This document shows, in pieces, positions 9,195 to 17,132 of a DNA stretch of 64,000 bases. Under the pieces are notes generated by a model. The model ran no database searches. It was not told the DNA's origin and worked only from the letters and a program-made list of their open reading frames with translations. Position 1 is the first letter of the stretch. Each line of letters opens with the position of its first letter. The position numbers and the translations under genes are program-made. The stretch is from Chitinophagaceae bacterium (GTDB taxonomy: Bacteria; Bacteroidota; Bacteroidia; Chitinophagales; Chitinophagaceae): positions 62,001 to 126,000 of the forward strand of contig CANGIT010000004.1 in the NCBI GenBank assembly GCA_947454155.1. The letters are read 5' to 3'.

Positions 9195-10241
9195 TTATTG
9201 GGTATTGTGTGATAATTGTTGGTCGATGTTTTTTACAATAGTTGGGCCTTCATAAATGAATCCGGTCCAAACTTGTACTAATGTTGAGCCTGCTTCAATT
9301 TTCTCTGCAGCGTCTTTTCCGTTAAAGATGCCGCCGCTGCCAATGATCAAAAGTTGCCGATTGGTTTTGTCGGAAATATATTGTATGATGGCTGAGCTCT
9401 TTTGGGCAACAGGTTTACCACTCAATCCACCGGCGCCGACCTTTTCTATGGTTGATGTATCAGTTATTAACTCAGATCTGTCCAATGTGGTATTGGATAC
9501 AATCAACCCGTCTATCTTTACTTTATTTTTCAGTGCGATGATCTCGTCGATTTGTGCCAAGCTCAGATCGGGTGCTATTTTCAGCAGAATGGGCTTGGGC
9601 TGTTGATGATTTTGATTTTCTGTTTGCAGTTGGGTGAAAATCAGTTGTAAACTTTCTTTCTCTTGTAACTCACGCAGTCCGGGGGTATTGGGACTGCTTA
9701 CATTCACCACAAAATAATCAACGTAATCAAAAAGTTTTTTGAAGCAGGTTACATAATCGGTCCAGGCCGATGTATTGGGGGTTAACTTGTTTTTGCCGAT
9801 ATTGCCGCCGATGATTAATCGGCTCTTGGGATTTTTTTTCCGCCATGCGAAGAGCCGCTGGCTGATGACATCAGCCCCTTCGTTGTTGAATCCCATGCGG
9901 TTGATCAATGCGTGATCTTTTTTCAATCGGAACAATCTTGGTTTGTCATTACCCTCTTGCGGCAATGGCGTTACGGTGCCTATCTCCACAAATCCAAAAC
10001 CCAGCGCTTCCAGTTCGCTGAGGTACATCGCGTTTTTATCGAATCCTGCCCCCAAACCTACTTTGTTCTTGAAATGCAAGCCCATCACTTCAACTCCTGC
10101 AGATTTTTCAGCACGAAAAAGGTGGGTGATCAATTTTTTTATCAATGAAATCCGGCAGCAGAGACGCAGAAAGTTCATAGAGAAATAATGAGCCTTTTCA
10201 GCATCAAAGGAAAAGAGTATGTTTTTAATCAGTTGGTACAT
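9195..10241 (-). CDS. pyrD: Dihydroorotate dehydrogenase (quinone), class 2
   Basis: Fourth step of pyrimidine synthesis: oxidises dihydroorotate to orotate with FMN and passes electrons to quinone at the membrane. 348 residues. The N-terminal extension (about 1-45) before the barrel marks the membrane-associated class 2. FMN barrel motifs: VGLGAGFDKNA, NRMGFNNEGAD, GGNIGKNK, the catalytic-serine loop NVSSPNTPGLRELQ, KIAPDLS, SNTT, GGLSGKP and GSGGIFNGKDA. It is transcribed with the TerC-like gene downstream. pyrC lies 10 kb away, so the pathway genes are scattered. Confidence 0.97.
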   Translation of the reverse strand: MYQLIKNILFSFDAEKAHYFSMNFLRLCCRISLIKKLITHLFRAEKSAGVEVMGLHFKNKVGLGAGFDKNAMYLSELEALGFGFVEIGTVTPLPQEGNDKPRLFRLKKDHALINRMGFNNEGADVISQRLFAWRKKNPKSRLIIGGNIGKNKLTPNTSAWTDYVTCFKKLFDYVDYFVVNVSSPNTPGLRELQEKESLQLIFTQLQTENQNHQQPKPILLKIAPDLSLAQIDEIIALKNKVKIDGLIVSNTTLDRSELITDTSTIEKVGAGGLSGKPVAQKSSAIIQYISDKTNRQLLIIGSGGIFNGKDAAEKIEAGSTLVQVWTGFIYEGPTIVKNIDQQLSHNTQ

Positions 10242-10271
10242 GCAGGTGCGAAATTAATCTACTTCAACGAA

Positions 10272-10302
10272 TTTCTGCTTTGACCATGAATCAATAACTT
10301 TG
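10272..10302 (+). promoter_or_regulatory. Candidate thiolase promoter
   Basis: TAACTTTG at 10295-10302 matches TAnnTTTG; TTTC at 10272-10275 is a weak -33 candidate 23 bases upstream (start to start). The thiolase ATG is at 10348. Confidence 0.4.
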
Positions 10303-10347
10303 AAATCGTGGCTCAAAAAAAAGTCAAACCGAATTAAAATCAAACTC

Positions 10348-11523
10348 ATGCAAGAAGCATACATCATAGCGGGCTACCGCACAGCAGTTACCAAAAGCAA
10401 AAAAGGAGGCTTACGATTTACCCGTCCCGATGATCTGGCGATAGATCTGATCAAAGGATTGATGGCATCAGTTCCACAATTAGATTCTTTGCTGATTGAT
10501 GATGTGATTGTGGGGAATGCAGTTCCGGAAGCAGAACAGGGTTTGCAGTTTGGCCGTATCATCGCTGCCAAAGCCATCGGCATACATGCTCCGGGCATCA
10601 CCATCAACAGGTATTGCGCCAGCGGGCTGGAAAGCATCGCCATGGCAACGGCAAAAATTCGTACAGGCATGGCCGATTGTATCATTGCTGGTGGTACAGA
10701 AAGTATGAGTCTTGTGCCTACTTCGGGCTGGAAGACAGTTCCTTCTTATGCCATCGCCTCCGAAGAACCCGATTATTACCTCAGCATGGGACTTACCGCT
10801 GAAGCCGTGGCGGCCGAGTATGCCATCAGTCGCGAAGACCAGGATCAATTCAGTTTTGAAAGTCATCGTAAAGCCGCAAACGCCATCGAACAAGGATATT
10901 TCAAATCGGGCATCCTGCCCATTCATGTTGAGGAAGTGTATATTGATGAGCAGGGGAAAAGAAAAATAAGGACCTCTGTTGTAGAAACCGATGATGGCGT
11001 TAGGTCCGATACCAGCTTAGAGGCGTTGTCGGTATTGAAACCTGTATTTGCTGCAGGCGGATCAGTAACAGCCGGCAATTCTTCGCAAACCAGCGATGGT
11101 GCAGCATTTGTCATCGTCATGGGAGAGAAGCTGATGCTACAATTGGGGTTGAAACCAATAGCTCGTTTGGTGGGTGCGGCGGTGGCCGGTGTTCATCCCC
11201 GCATCATGGGCATGGGACCCGTGGAAGCCATTCCCAAAGTATTAAAACAAACCGGATTGACATTACAAGATATTGACCTTATTGAATTGAATGAGGCTTT
11301 TGCCTCACAATCATTGGCCGTCATCAGACAGCTTGGACTTGATGCTTCTAAAGTGAATATCAACGGAGGAGCCATCGCCCTGGGGCATCCGCTGGGCTGC
11401 ACCGGTTGTAAATTGACGGTGCAATTGATGAACGACCTTGGCAGACTCGGAAAAAAATATGGAATGGTTTCAGCCTGTGTTGGAGGTGGACAAGGCATTG
11501 CTGGCATCATCGAAAAATTATAA
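10348..11523 (+). CDS. Acetyl-CoA C-acyltransferase (thiolase)
   Basis: Thiolase that joins or cleaves beta-ketoacyl-CoA (beta-oxidation or acetoacetyl-CoA formation). The ATG at 10348 (MQEAYIIAGYRTAV) gives 391 residues, the family length; the upstream extension is lysine/arginine-rich and unlikely. The catalytic nucleophile is in NRYCASGLESIAMA (Cys about 90), the other active-site motifs are NGGAIALGHPLGCTG (His about 346) and CVGGGQG (Cys about 377). It stands alone on the plus strand without the hydratase/dehydrogenase partner often found beside FadA, so the exact chain-length role is open. Confidence 0.94.
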   Translation: MQEAYIIAGYRTAVTKSKKGGLRFTRPDDLAIDLIKGLMASVPQLDSLLIDDVIVGNAVPEAEQGLQFGRIIAAKAIGIHAPGITINRYCASGLESIAMATAKIRTGMADCIIAGGTESMSLVPTSGWKTVPSYAIASEEPDYYLSMGLTAEAVAAEYAISREDQDQFSFESHRKAANAIEQGYFKSGILPIHVEEVYIDEQGKRKIRTSVVETDDGVRSDTSLEALSVLKPVFAAGGSVTAGNSSQTSDGAAFVIVMGEKLMLQLGLKPIARLVGAAVAGVHPRIMGMGPVEAIPKVLKQTGLTLQDIDLIELNEAFASQSLAVIRQLGLDASKVNINGGAIALGHPLGCTGCKLTVQLMNDLGRLGKKYGMVSACVGGGQGIAGIIEKL

Positions 11524-11565
11524 TCATCTTCACAAGTTTTAGCGGGCGCAACAATTTTAAAAAGA

Positions 11566-11573
11566 TATTTTTG
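11566..11573 (+). promoter_or_regulatory. Candidate TonB-receptor promoter (-7 box)
   Basis: TATTTTTG, an exact TAnnTTTG match, 19 bases before the receptor ATG at 11593. No clear -33 box. Confidence 0.4.
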
Positions 11574-11592
11574 CAACCACGTTTCAAAACTT

Positions 11593-13989
11593 ATGATGAG
11601 AACATTTAGCTGTTTCTTTGCTTCATTACTATTTTCCTGCGCATTACTCACCACTGGCCAATGCAGTGCTATGACCGATTTTTCGGGTACCGTGTTGGAC
11701 AAGCAAAATGGTAAACCCATCGCCGGCGCCACCATTTTGATTGCCGATTTGAAAATTGGCGGCAGTACCGACGAGAACGGACATTTTCAATTCAGCAACA
11801 TCAGTGAAGGAAGACACCTGATTGAGATTTCGCATGTAGGCTATGCCACCTGGGCTGAATCCATCACTATCAGCGGACAAACAGTACATCAATTTTTTCT
11901 TTCCGTATCGGTGGTTGAAAACAATGCGGTGGTAGTTACCGGAGTCAGCAGGGCAACTCAGTTGAAAAAAGTTCCTTTTCAGGTTGAGCTGATCAGCAGT
12001 AAGGATCTTTTCCAAACCACCTCCACCAATGTGATAGAGAGCATCACTTCAAAAGCAGGCATTTCTTCTATATCCAGTGGCCCCGCCATCTCCAAGCCCT
12101 TGATCAGAGGATTGGGCTATAACAGGGTACTGGTAATCAACGATGGTGTTCGGCAGGAAGGGCAACAATGGGGCGATGAGCATGGTATTGAAGTGGATGA
12201 TGCCAGTGTCAATAAAATTGAGGTACTCAAAGGTCCTGCATCACTGGCTTACGGCAGTGATGCGCTGGCCGGAGTCATCAACATCATCTCGAATGTGCCT
12301 GCCCCACTGAACACGGTGCATATGAACATTGGCTCCGAATACCAATCCAACAACAGTCTTCGTTCGTTTCATGCCAATACGGGGGGAAATCAAAAAGGTT
12401 TCAGCTGGAATGCCTATGGATCTTATAAAGCGGCTATGGATTACCGTAATCGTTACGACGGTCCTGTTTTCAATTCGAGGTTCGAGAATAAAAATTTCGG
12501 AGGCTATGCCGGTATCAATAAAAGCTGGGGATTCAGTCATGTTTTGTTCAGTAGTTTCGATTTGAAAGCCGGATTGACGGAAGGGGAAAGGGACAGTCTT
12601 GGCCGATTTATAAAAACTCTTGCAGGCGGAGGAACGGTAGAAGCTACATCCGATGATTTTCATGCATTGACACCGGATTTTCCCTACCAGCATATTCGTC
12701 ATAGGAAACTGGCTACCGACAACAAATTCAAAATAGGGGCTCATTCGCTCAATTTCAATATTGGGTATCAGGAAAACACAAGAGAAGAATTCGGCAATCC
12801 CGACCAGCCACAGGAAAGAGAATTGTATTTCGATTTGAAAACCATCACGTATGCGGCCCAGTTTCATTTCAAAGAAAACCGAGGATGGAAACATTCGCTG
12901 GGATGCAATGGCATGGATCAGCAAAATGAGAACAAGGGCATCGCGCAGTTGATTCCCAATTATCATCTCTTCGATTACGGCGTCTATTATTTCGGACAGA
13001 AAGACTGGAAAAAACTAAGCTTTACCGGAGGCGTGAGATTCGACAACAGAAGACTGCATGCTGAAAATCTGATGGAAAACAATACCATTAAAAATTCGGC
13101 TTTCAGCCAATCCTTCACTAATTTTTCGGCCAGCGCAGGCATTACTTATACTTACGACAGCAACCTGAATTTCAAACTCAACATAGCCAGGGCATTTCGC
13201 GCACCGGGTATTCCCGAACTGGCGTCAGACGGCGCACATGAGGGAACCATCCGTTACGAATATGGCAATCGTGGTTTGAAAAGTGAAATCAGCACACAAG
13301 CCGATGCCGCCATGGAGCTGGCGTATGATCATTTCCGTTTGAATGTGGCCGGGTATCTCAATCACTTCAACAATTTTATTTTTTACAGAAAACTGCGAAA
13401 TACTGTCGGCTCCGATTCATTGGTGGAAGACCATGGAACATTATTGTCCGCTTTCACTTTTGATCAGCAAAAAGCTGTTATTGCAGGTGCTGAACTTACG
13501 CTTGATATACATCCGCATCCGCTCGACTGGCTTCATATCGAAAATACTTTCTCCATCGTTTCCGGAAAATTCATGAATCGCATCGACGGTTCGGTTCATC
13601 TGCCATTCATTCCCGCTCCACGTTTGCTCACCGAGTTCAAGGCCGATTTGAACTGCATGAGAAAGTCCATGCAACAGGGCTTTGTCAAATTGGAAATTGA
13701 CAACACGTTCGAACAGTCGCATCCTTTCACCGGCTATAATACCGAAACGGCAACAAAAGGATATGTGTTGATCAATGCCGGATTCGGCGCCGATATCATC
13801 AATGCCAAAAAGAAGAAATTAGCGGTCGTTTATGTGGCAGTCAACAATCTGTTTGATGTAGCTTATCAAAATCATCTCAGCCACTTGAAATATGCACCTG
13901 ATAATCTGTTGACCGGTAGAAGAGGGGTTTACAACATGGGCAGAAATTTCAGCATAAGAGTGAACGTTCCACTCAACTGGAAGATATAG
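11593..13989 (+). CDS. TonB-dependent outer membrane receptor
   Basis: Energy-coupled outer-membrane importer. 798 residues. Signal peptide (about 1-26), a carboxypeptidase-regulatory-like domain (about 30-115: FSGTVLDKQNGKPIAGATIL and GHFQFSNISEGRHLIEISHV), a plug domain (about 120-235, with VNKIEVLKGPASLAYGSDAL) and a 22-strand type barrel to the C-terminus, which ends in an aromatic/hydrophobic strand (FSIRVNVPLNW). The domain order and spacing resemble receptors for metals or haem more than SusC-type sugar receptors, and no SusD partner follows. The substrate is not determined. Two ATGs lie in tandem at 11593 and 11596. Confidence 0.93.
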   Translation: MMRTFSCFFASLLFSCALLTTGQCSAMTDFSGTVLDKQNGKPIAGATILIADLKIGGSTDENGHFQFSNISEGRHLIEISHVGYATWAESITISGQTVHQFFLSVSVVENNAVVVTGVSRATQLKKVPFQVELISSKDLFQTTSTNVIESITSKAGISSISSGPAISKPLIRGLGYNRVLVINDGVRQEGQQWGDEHGIEVDDASVNKIEVLKGPASLAYGSDALAGVINIISNVPAPLNTVHMNIGSEYQSNNSLRSFHANTGGNQKGFSWNAYGSYKAAMDYRNRYDGPVFNSRFENKNFGGYAGINKSWGFSHVLFSSFDLKAGLTEGERDSLGRFIKTLAGGGTVEATSDDFHALTPDFPYQHIRHRKLATDNKFKIGAHSLNFNIGYQENTREEFGNPDQPQERELYFDLKTITYAAQFHFKENRGWKHSLGCNGMDQQNENKGIAQLIPNYHLFDYGVYYFGQKDWKKLSFTGGVRFDNRRLHAENLMENNTIKNSAFSQSFTNFSASAGITYTYDSNLNFKLNIARAFRAPGIPELASDGAHEGTIRYEYGNRGLKSEISTQADAAMELAYDHFRLNVAGYLNHFNNFIFYRKLRNTVGSDSLVEDHGTLLSAFTFDQQKAVIAGAELTLDIHPHPLDWLHIENTFSIVSGKFMNRIDGSVHLPFIPAPRLLTEFKADLNCMRKSMQQGFVKLEIDNTFEQSHPFTGYNTETATKGYVLINAGFGADIINAKKKKLAVVYVAVNNLFDVAYQNHLSHLKYAPDNLLTGRRGVYNMGRNFSIRVNVPLNWKI

Positions 13990-14034
13990 CCGATGTTACC
14001 CTTGATTAAAAATTGAAATTGAGGTGCAGAAAAA

Positions 14035-14466
14035 CTATTCGAATTCTTTAGGTTGATGGGTTTCATAATCTGGGTCGTAACTCACGAAAAAACGCATATA
14101 GATTACACGGCTCATACGCATCATCCAGGGCTGCAAAACAATCAAGGCGATGGCATTGAAAATAAGCCAGTAGTAGACGCTGTTGTCTTTATAGGACATG
14201 CCCAGCAAAACCCACCATGCTACCAGTGTTGACGTGGAAATAGCCACACCCAGTGCATAACTCACATAGCCGGTGCCATACCAGAAACCGGGTTCCATAT
14301 CATATTTCTGATGACAAACTGGACAATGCTCATGCATGTCGAAAAAATGATCGGTGCTGATCTTACGGTAGGCATTTGGATCCTTGAACATCTTGCCCTC
14401 TCTGCATCTGGGACAGCGCATTTTAAAAATGCTCAGAAAGTAATTCGGTTGCTTATTTGCGCTCAT
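14035..14466 (-). CDS. DUF983 family zinc-ribbon membrane protein
   Basis: 143 residues, function unknown. The N-terminus carries a zinc-ribbon-like set of cysteines, CPRCREGK (about 17-24) and CPVCHQKYD (about 47-55), followed by the family signature PGFWYGTGYVSYALG and two hydrophobic segments (about 65-90 and 98-118). This matches the DUF983 family, common in Bacteroidota. The -7 box TATCTTTG (14478 to 14471) lies only 4 bases before the ATG, implying a leaderless or nearly leaderless mRNA. Confidence 0.88.
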   Translation of the reverse strand: MSANKQPNYFLSIFKMRCPRCREGKMFKDPNAYRKISTDHFFDMHEHCPVCHQKYDMEPGFWYGTGYVSYALGVAISTSTLVAWWVLLGMSYKDNSVYYWLIFNAIALIVLQPWMMRMSRVIYMRFFVSYDPDYETHQPKEFE

Positions 14467-14470
14467 GCTG

Positions 14471-14478
14471 CAAAGATA
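14471..14478 (-). promoter_or_regulatory. Candidate promoter of the DUF983 gene
   Basis: The minus strand reads TATCTTTG, an exact TAnnTTTG match, ending 4 bases before the ATG at 14466. A transcript starting at the usual distance would begin at about the start codon. Confidence 0.4.
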
Positions 14479-14539
14479 TTTTTTTCATCAAACATTAGGG
14501 TAACATTCGTTACAATTCCAGCGCCGAGCATTTTTAATT

Positions 14540-16351
14540 TCAAATCATCTCTTTTTTTCTTTCACCGATTTGTTGTCTCCACATGGCGTAATACAAACCT
14601 TTTTCCTCATTAAGATGCTGATGGGTTCCGGTTTCCACCACTTTTCCTTTTTCCAGTACATAGATGTTGTCGGCATGCATTATGGTGCTTAACCGGTGTG
14701 CGATGAGGATGCAAATCTGTTCTTTCGATTTCGAGATATCGATGATGGTATTGGTGATTTCTTCTTCGGTGAGTGAATCGAGTGCAGAAGTGGCTTCGTC
14801 AAAAATCAGCAGTCTGGGTTTACGCAACAATGCGCGTGCAATAGAAATGCGTTGTTTCTCACCGCCGCTCAGTTTCAGTCCGCCTTCCCCAATCATGGTA
14901 TCAAGACCATTGTCGGCGCGGCTAAGCATGCTGTTGCAGGAAGCTTTGGTGAGGGCATCGTGCAGCTCTGCTTCAGTAGCGTTTGGATTGACGAACATCA
15001 GATTTTCTCTGATGCTGCCGCTGAAAAGGTTGGTATCCTGTGTTACAAAACCAATCTGGTTGCGTAAATCATCAAAGTGAATGGCCGATTCATCTAATCC
15101 ATTGTACAAGATATTTCCTTCCTGAGGACGATACAATCCAACCAACAGTTTCATCAACGTCGATTTGCCGCTGCCGCTGGGCCCTACGAATGCCACAGTT
15201 TCACCGAGTTTTACTTCGAAGCTGATGCCATCTATTGCTTTTTGACTGGCGCTGCGATGTTGAAAAACGACATGGTTGAAAGACAGTTTTTCAATGGGGC
15301 CCAGGTGCTGGGGATGGGCTGGTTCTGCTTCAGGCGCTTTCTTCATGAGTTTGTCGAAGTTGTTCAAAGAAGCTTCGGCTTCTCTGTAAGAAAGCAATAT
15401 GTTACCTATTTCCTGCAAGGGACCGAATACAAAGAAGGAAAATATCTGCATGGTCACCAGTTGTCCGGCATCCATCTGCCCGCGGAAAATCAGCCACATC
15501 AAAATGAATAAAATCACCTGACGCAACGTATTGACCAAAGTACCTTGCACGAAACTGATGCTTCTGATTCGCTTTACTTTCTGCAATTCAAGTCCAAGTA
15601 TTTTGTAAGTGTTTTTGTTCAATCGAGAAACTTCCTGACCTGTCAGTCCCAAACTTTTTACCAATTCAATGTTGCGCAAAGATTCCGTAGTAGCGCCTGC
15701 CAAAGATGTGGTTTCGCCTACGATTTTCTTTTGAATGGACTTGATTTTCTTGCTCAGCTTGTTGGTGATGAAACTCAATATACCAATGCCCACAAGATAG
15801 GCTACAGGAATCCGCCAGTTGATGAAGATGGCGGCATACACAAAAACGAAAATGATACCGATGATAATACCAAACAGGATGTTGATGAAATTACTCAGCA
15901 GCTTCTCCACATCCGTTCTTACTTTGGTGAGTACCGATAGGGTTTCTCCACTGCGTTGATCTTCAAACTCCTGATAAGGAAGTTTCATGGCATGTTTCAA
16001 CCCGTCGGTAAAAACACTGGCACCGAATTTCTGTATCACCAGGTTCAGCGAATAATCCTGAAATGCTTTGGCGATACGACTAACCATCGCCACAGAGATG
16101 GAGAAGAGCAAAATATAAAACACACCGAGTTGAAGATAAGCATTGCCATTTCGGGTGGTATGCAGATAGCTCCAGTAAAACTCATGCTGTCCGAGGTTCA
16201 ACTTATGCGAACTGAAATCGCCGGCGAGATTGACGAGCTTACCCAGCAGGATTGGATCTACAAGCGAAAAGCCGATATTAATGCCGGCCATCAAAAGGGT
16301 GAAAAGCACCAGCCATTTGTGCGGTTTGAGATAATGCAGCAATATTTTCAT
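14540..16351 (-). CDS. ABC transporter, fused permease-ATPase (MsbA/exporter type)
   Basis: Half-transporter with an N-terminal six-helix membrane domain (about 1-325) and a C-terminal ATPase. 603 residues. ATPase motifs: Walker A GPSGSGKST, Q-loop in IGFVTQDTNLFSGS, signature LSGGEKQRISIARALLR, Walker B LLIFDEATSALDS and the H-loop in LIAHRLSTIMHADN. It should act as a homodimer in the inner membrane, exporting a lipid, peptide or drug; the sequence does not tell which. A second, separate MsbA-like exporter is at 44706-46511. No accessory gene is adjacent. Confidence 0.93.
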   Translation of the reverse strand: MKILLHYLKPHKWLVLFTLLMAGINIGFSLVDPILLGKLVNLAGDFSSHKLNLGQHEFYWSYLHTTRNGNAYLQLGVFYILLFSISVAMVSRIAKAFQDYSLNLVIQKFGASVFTDGLKHAMKLPYQEFEDQRSGETLSVLTKVRTDVEKLLSNFINILFGIIIGIIFVFVYAAIFINWRIPVAYLVGIGILSFITNKLSKKIKSIQKKIVGETTSLAGATTESLRNIELVKSLGLTGQEVSRLNKNTYKILGLELQKVKRIRSISFVQGTLVNTLRQVILFILMWLIFRGQMDAGQLVTMQIFSFFVFGPLQEIGNILLSYREAEASLNNFDKLMKKAPEAEPAHPQHLGPIEKLSFNHVVFQHRSASQKAIDGISFEVKLGETVAFVGPSGSGKSTLMKLLVGLYRPQEGNILYNGLDESAIHFDDLRNQIGFVTQDTNLFSGSIRENLMFVNPNATEAELHDALTKASCNSMLSRADNGLDTMIGEGGLKLSGGEKQRISIARALLRKPRLLIFDEATSALDSLTEEEITNTIIDISKSKEQICILIAHRLSTIMHADNIYVLEKGKVVETGTHQHLNEEKGLYYAMWRQQIGERKKEMI

Positions 16352-16443
16352 GAGTGGGGGGGATGAAATGGTTAAGGCTGCAAATTTCGGATAAAACGGG
16401 TATCAATCAGTAATAAAGTTCATAAACCCGAATTGTAGAATTT

Positions 16444-16515
16444 TTAAAGATCAAGTACAATCTGTATGTTGTTTTTTAGTTGTTGAGATTGGGATAGCGT
16501 CAGATTCCCTAATTT
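16444..16515 (-). pseudogene. Detached C-terminal coding tail of the MazF-like toxin
   Basis: Directly after the toxin's TAA stop (16516-16518), the same frame continues for 23 sense codons (KLGNLTLSQSQQLK, then a hydrophobic segment ending IVLDL) and a TAA at 16444. This tail matches what MazF/PemK proteins normally carry after IDKSRLI, so the 91st codon has become a stop. See the toxin entry. Confidence 0.75.
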
Positions 16516-16788
16516 TTAAATCAATCTGCTTTTGTCGATGGCTCTAATCTGGTCCACTGAAATATCGCTGGTTTTTTCTAATTGTTTTGTTTTTAGGTGA
16601 ACACGTAGGATTGAAATTTCACTGACAACAGTGGATGTGATGGGACAGATCACAACAGTAGGATGAATGTTGTTTAGTAAGTTGGACTGTATTATCGCGA
16701 CAGGCCTGGTTTTGCCAGGTTCTGCCCCTTTGTTATTGGTTAAGTTTGCAAGCCAAATGTCAAATTGCTTGGGGTACATTTCAGTCAT
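16516..16788 (-). CDS. MazF/PemK-like toxin, truncated by a premature stop
   Basis: Type II toxin of the MazF/PemK ribonuclease fold, which would cut mRNA when freed from its antitoxin. 90 residues remain: FDIWLANLTNNKGAEPGKTRPVA is split over the N-terminal strands (FDIWLANL, GAEPGKTRPVAIIQS), then VVICPITSTV and SVDQIRAIDKSRLI. Family members continue with a final helix that packs at the dimer interface; here a TAA replaces codon 91 and the intact tail follows in frame to 16444. A start at 16788 overlaps the antitoxin stop (ATGACTGA), a coupled arrangement; an alternative ATG is at 16779. The toxin is probably inactive, unless this is a sequencing error. Both genes are more AT-rich than their neighbours, suggesting acquisition. 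Confidence 0.85.
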   Translation of the reverse strand: MTEMYPKQFDIWLANLTNNKGAEPGKTRPVAIIQSNLLNNIHPTVVICPITSTVVSEISILRVHLKTKQLEKTSDISVDQIRAIDKSRLI

Positions 16789-17032
16789 TCAAGTTGTTTT
16801 CATACACAGATTCAAATTCACGAAGAACTTCTAATGATTTGATTCGGGTAAGTGTAGACTCAATATGAAGTTGCTTTTTAAGTTTTTTTCTTTTGATGTA
16901 AAAGTTGTATAAATGTAGGGCTTCATTGAAGTACTTGCTTTTGGTTATTTTCATTTCTGAAACAATGTTATCTGTTTCCTTGAATAGCTTATCGTTGATT
17001 TTCAATGAAAAATATTTCATCAGTTTTTCCAT
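16781..17032 (-). CDS. Putative antitoxin of the MazF-like toxin
   Basis: 83 residues, upstream of and overlapping the MazF-like toxin by 8 bases. The N-terminus (KYFSLKINDKLFKETDNIVS) looks like a ribbon-helix-helix DNA-binding start, followed by a helical, lysine-rich middle (FYIKRKKLKKQLH) and an acidic tail (REFESVYENNLND) that would wrap the toxin. The assignment rests on position, size and this pattern; there is no strong family signature visible. The second methionine (ATG at 17020) is an equally possible start. Confidence 0.65.
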   Translation of the reverse strand: MEKLMKYFSLKINDKLFKETDNIVSEMKITKSKYFNEALHLYNFYIKRKKLKKQLHIESTLTRIKSLEVLREFESVYENNLND

Positions 17033-17132
17033 AAAGTTAATTTTTTACATTGTTGTTTACAATCGAAAATTTGATTGAGATAAATAAAAATATCATGATG
17101 ATCGAATTGATTTCAAAGCTTCTCTTCAGCCT

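Noticed and set aside
12241..12966. Long antisense frame (241 codons) in the TonB receptor
   Set aside because: Shadow of the receptor reading frame without motifs.
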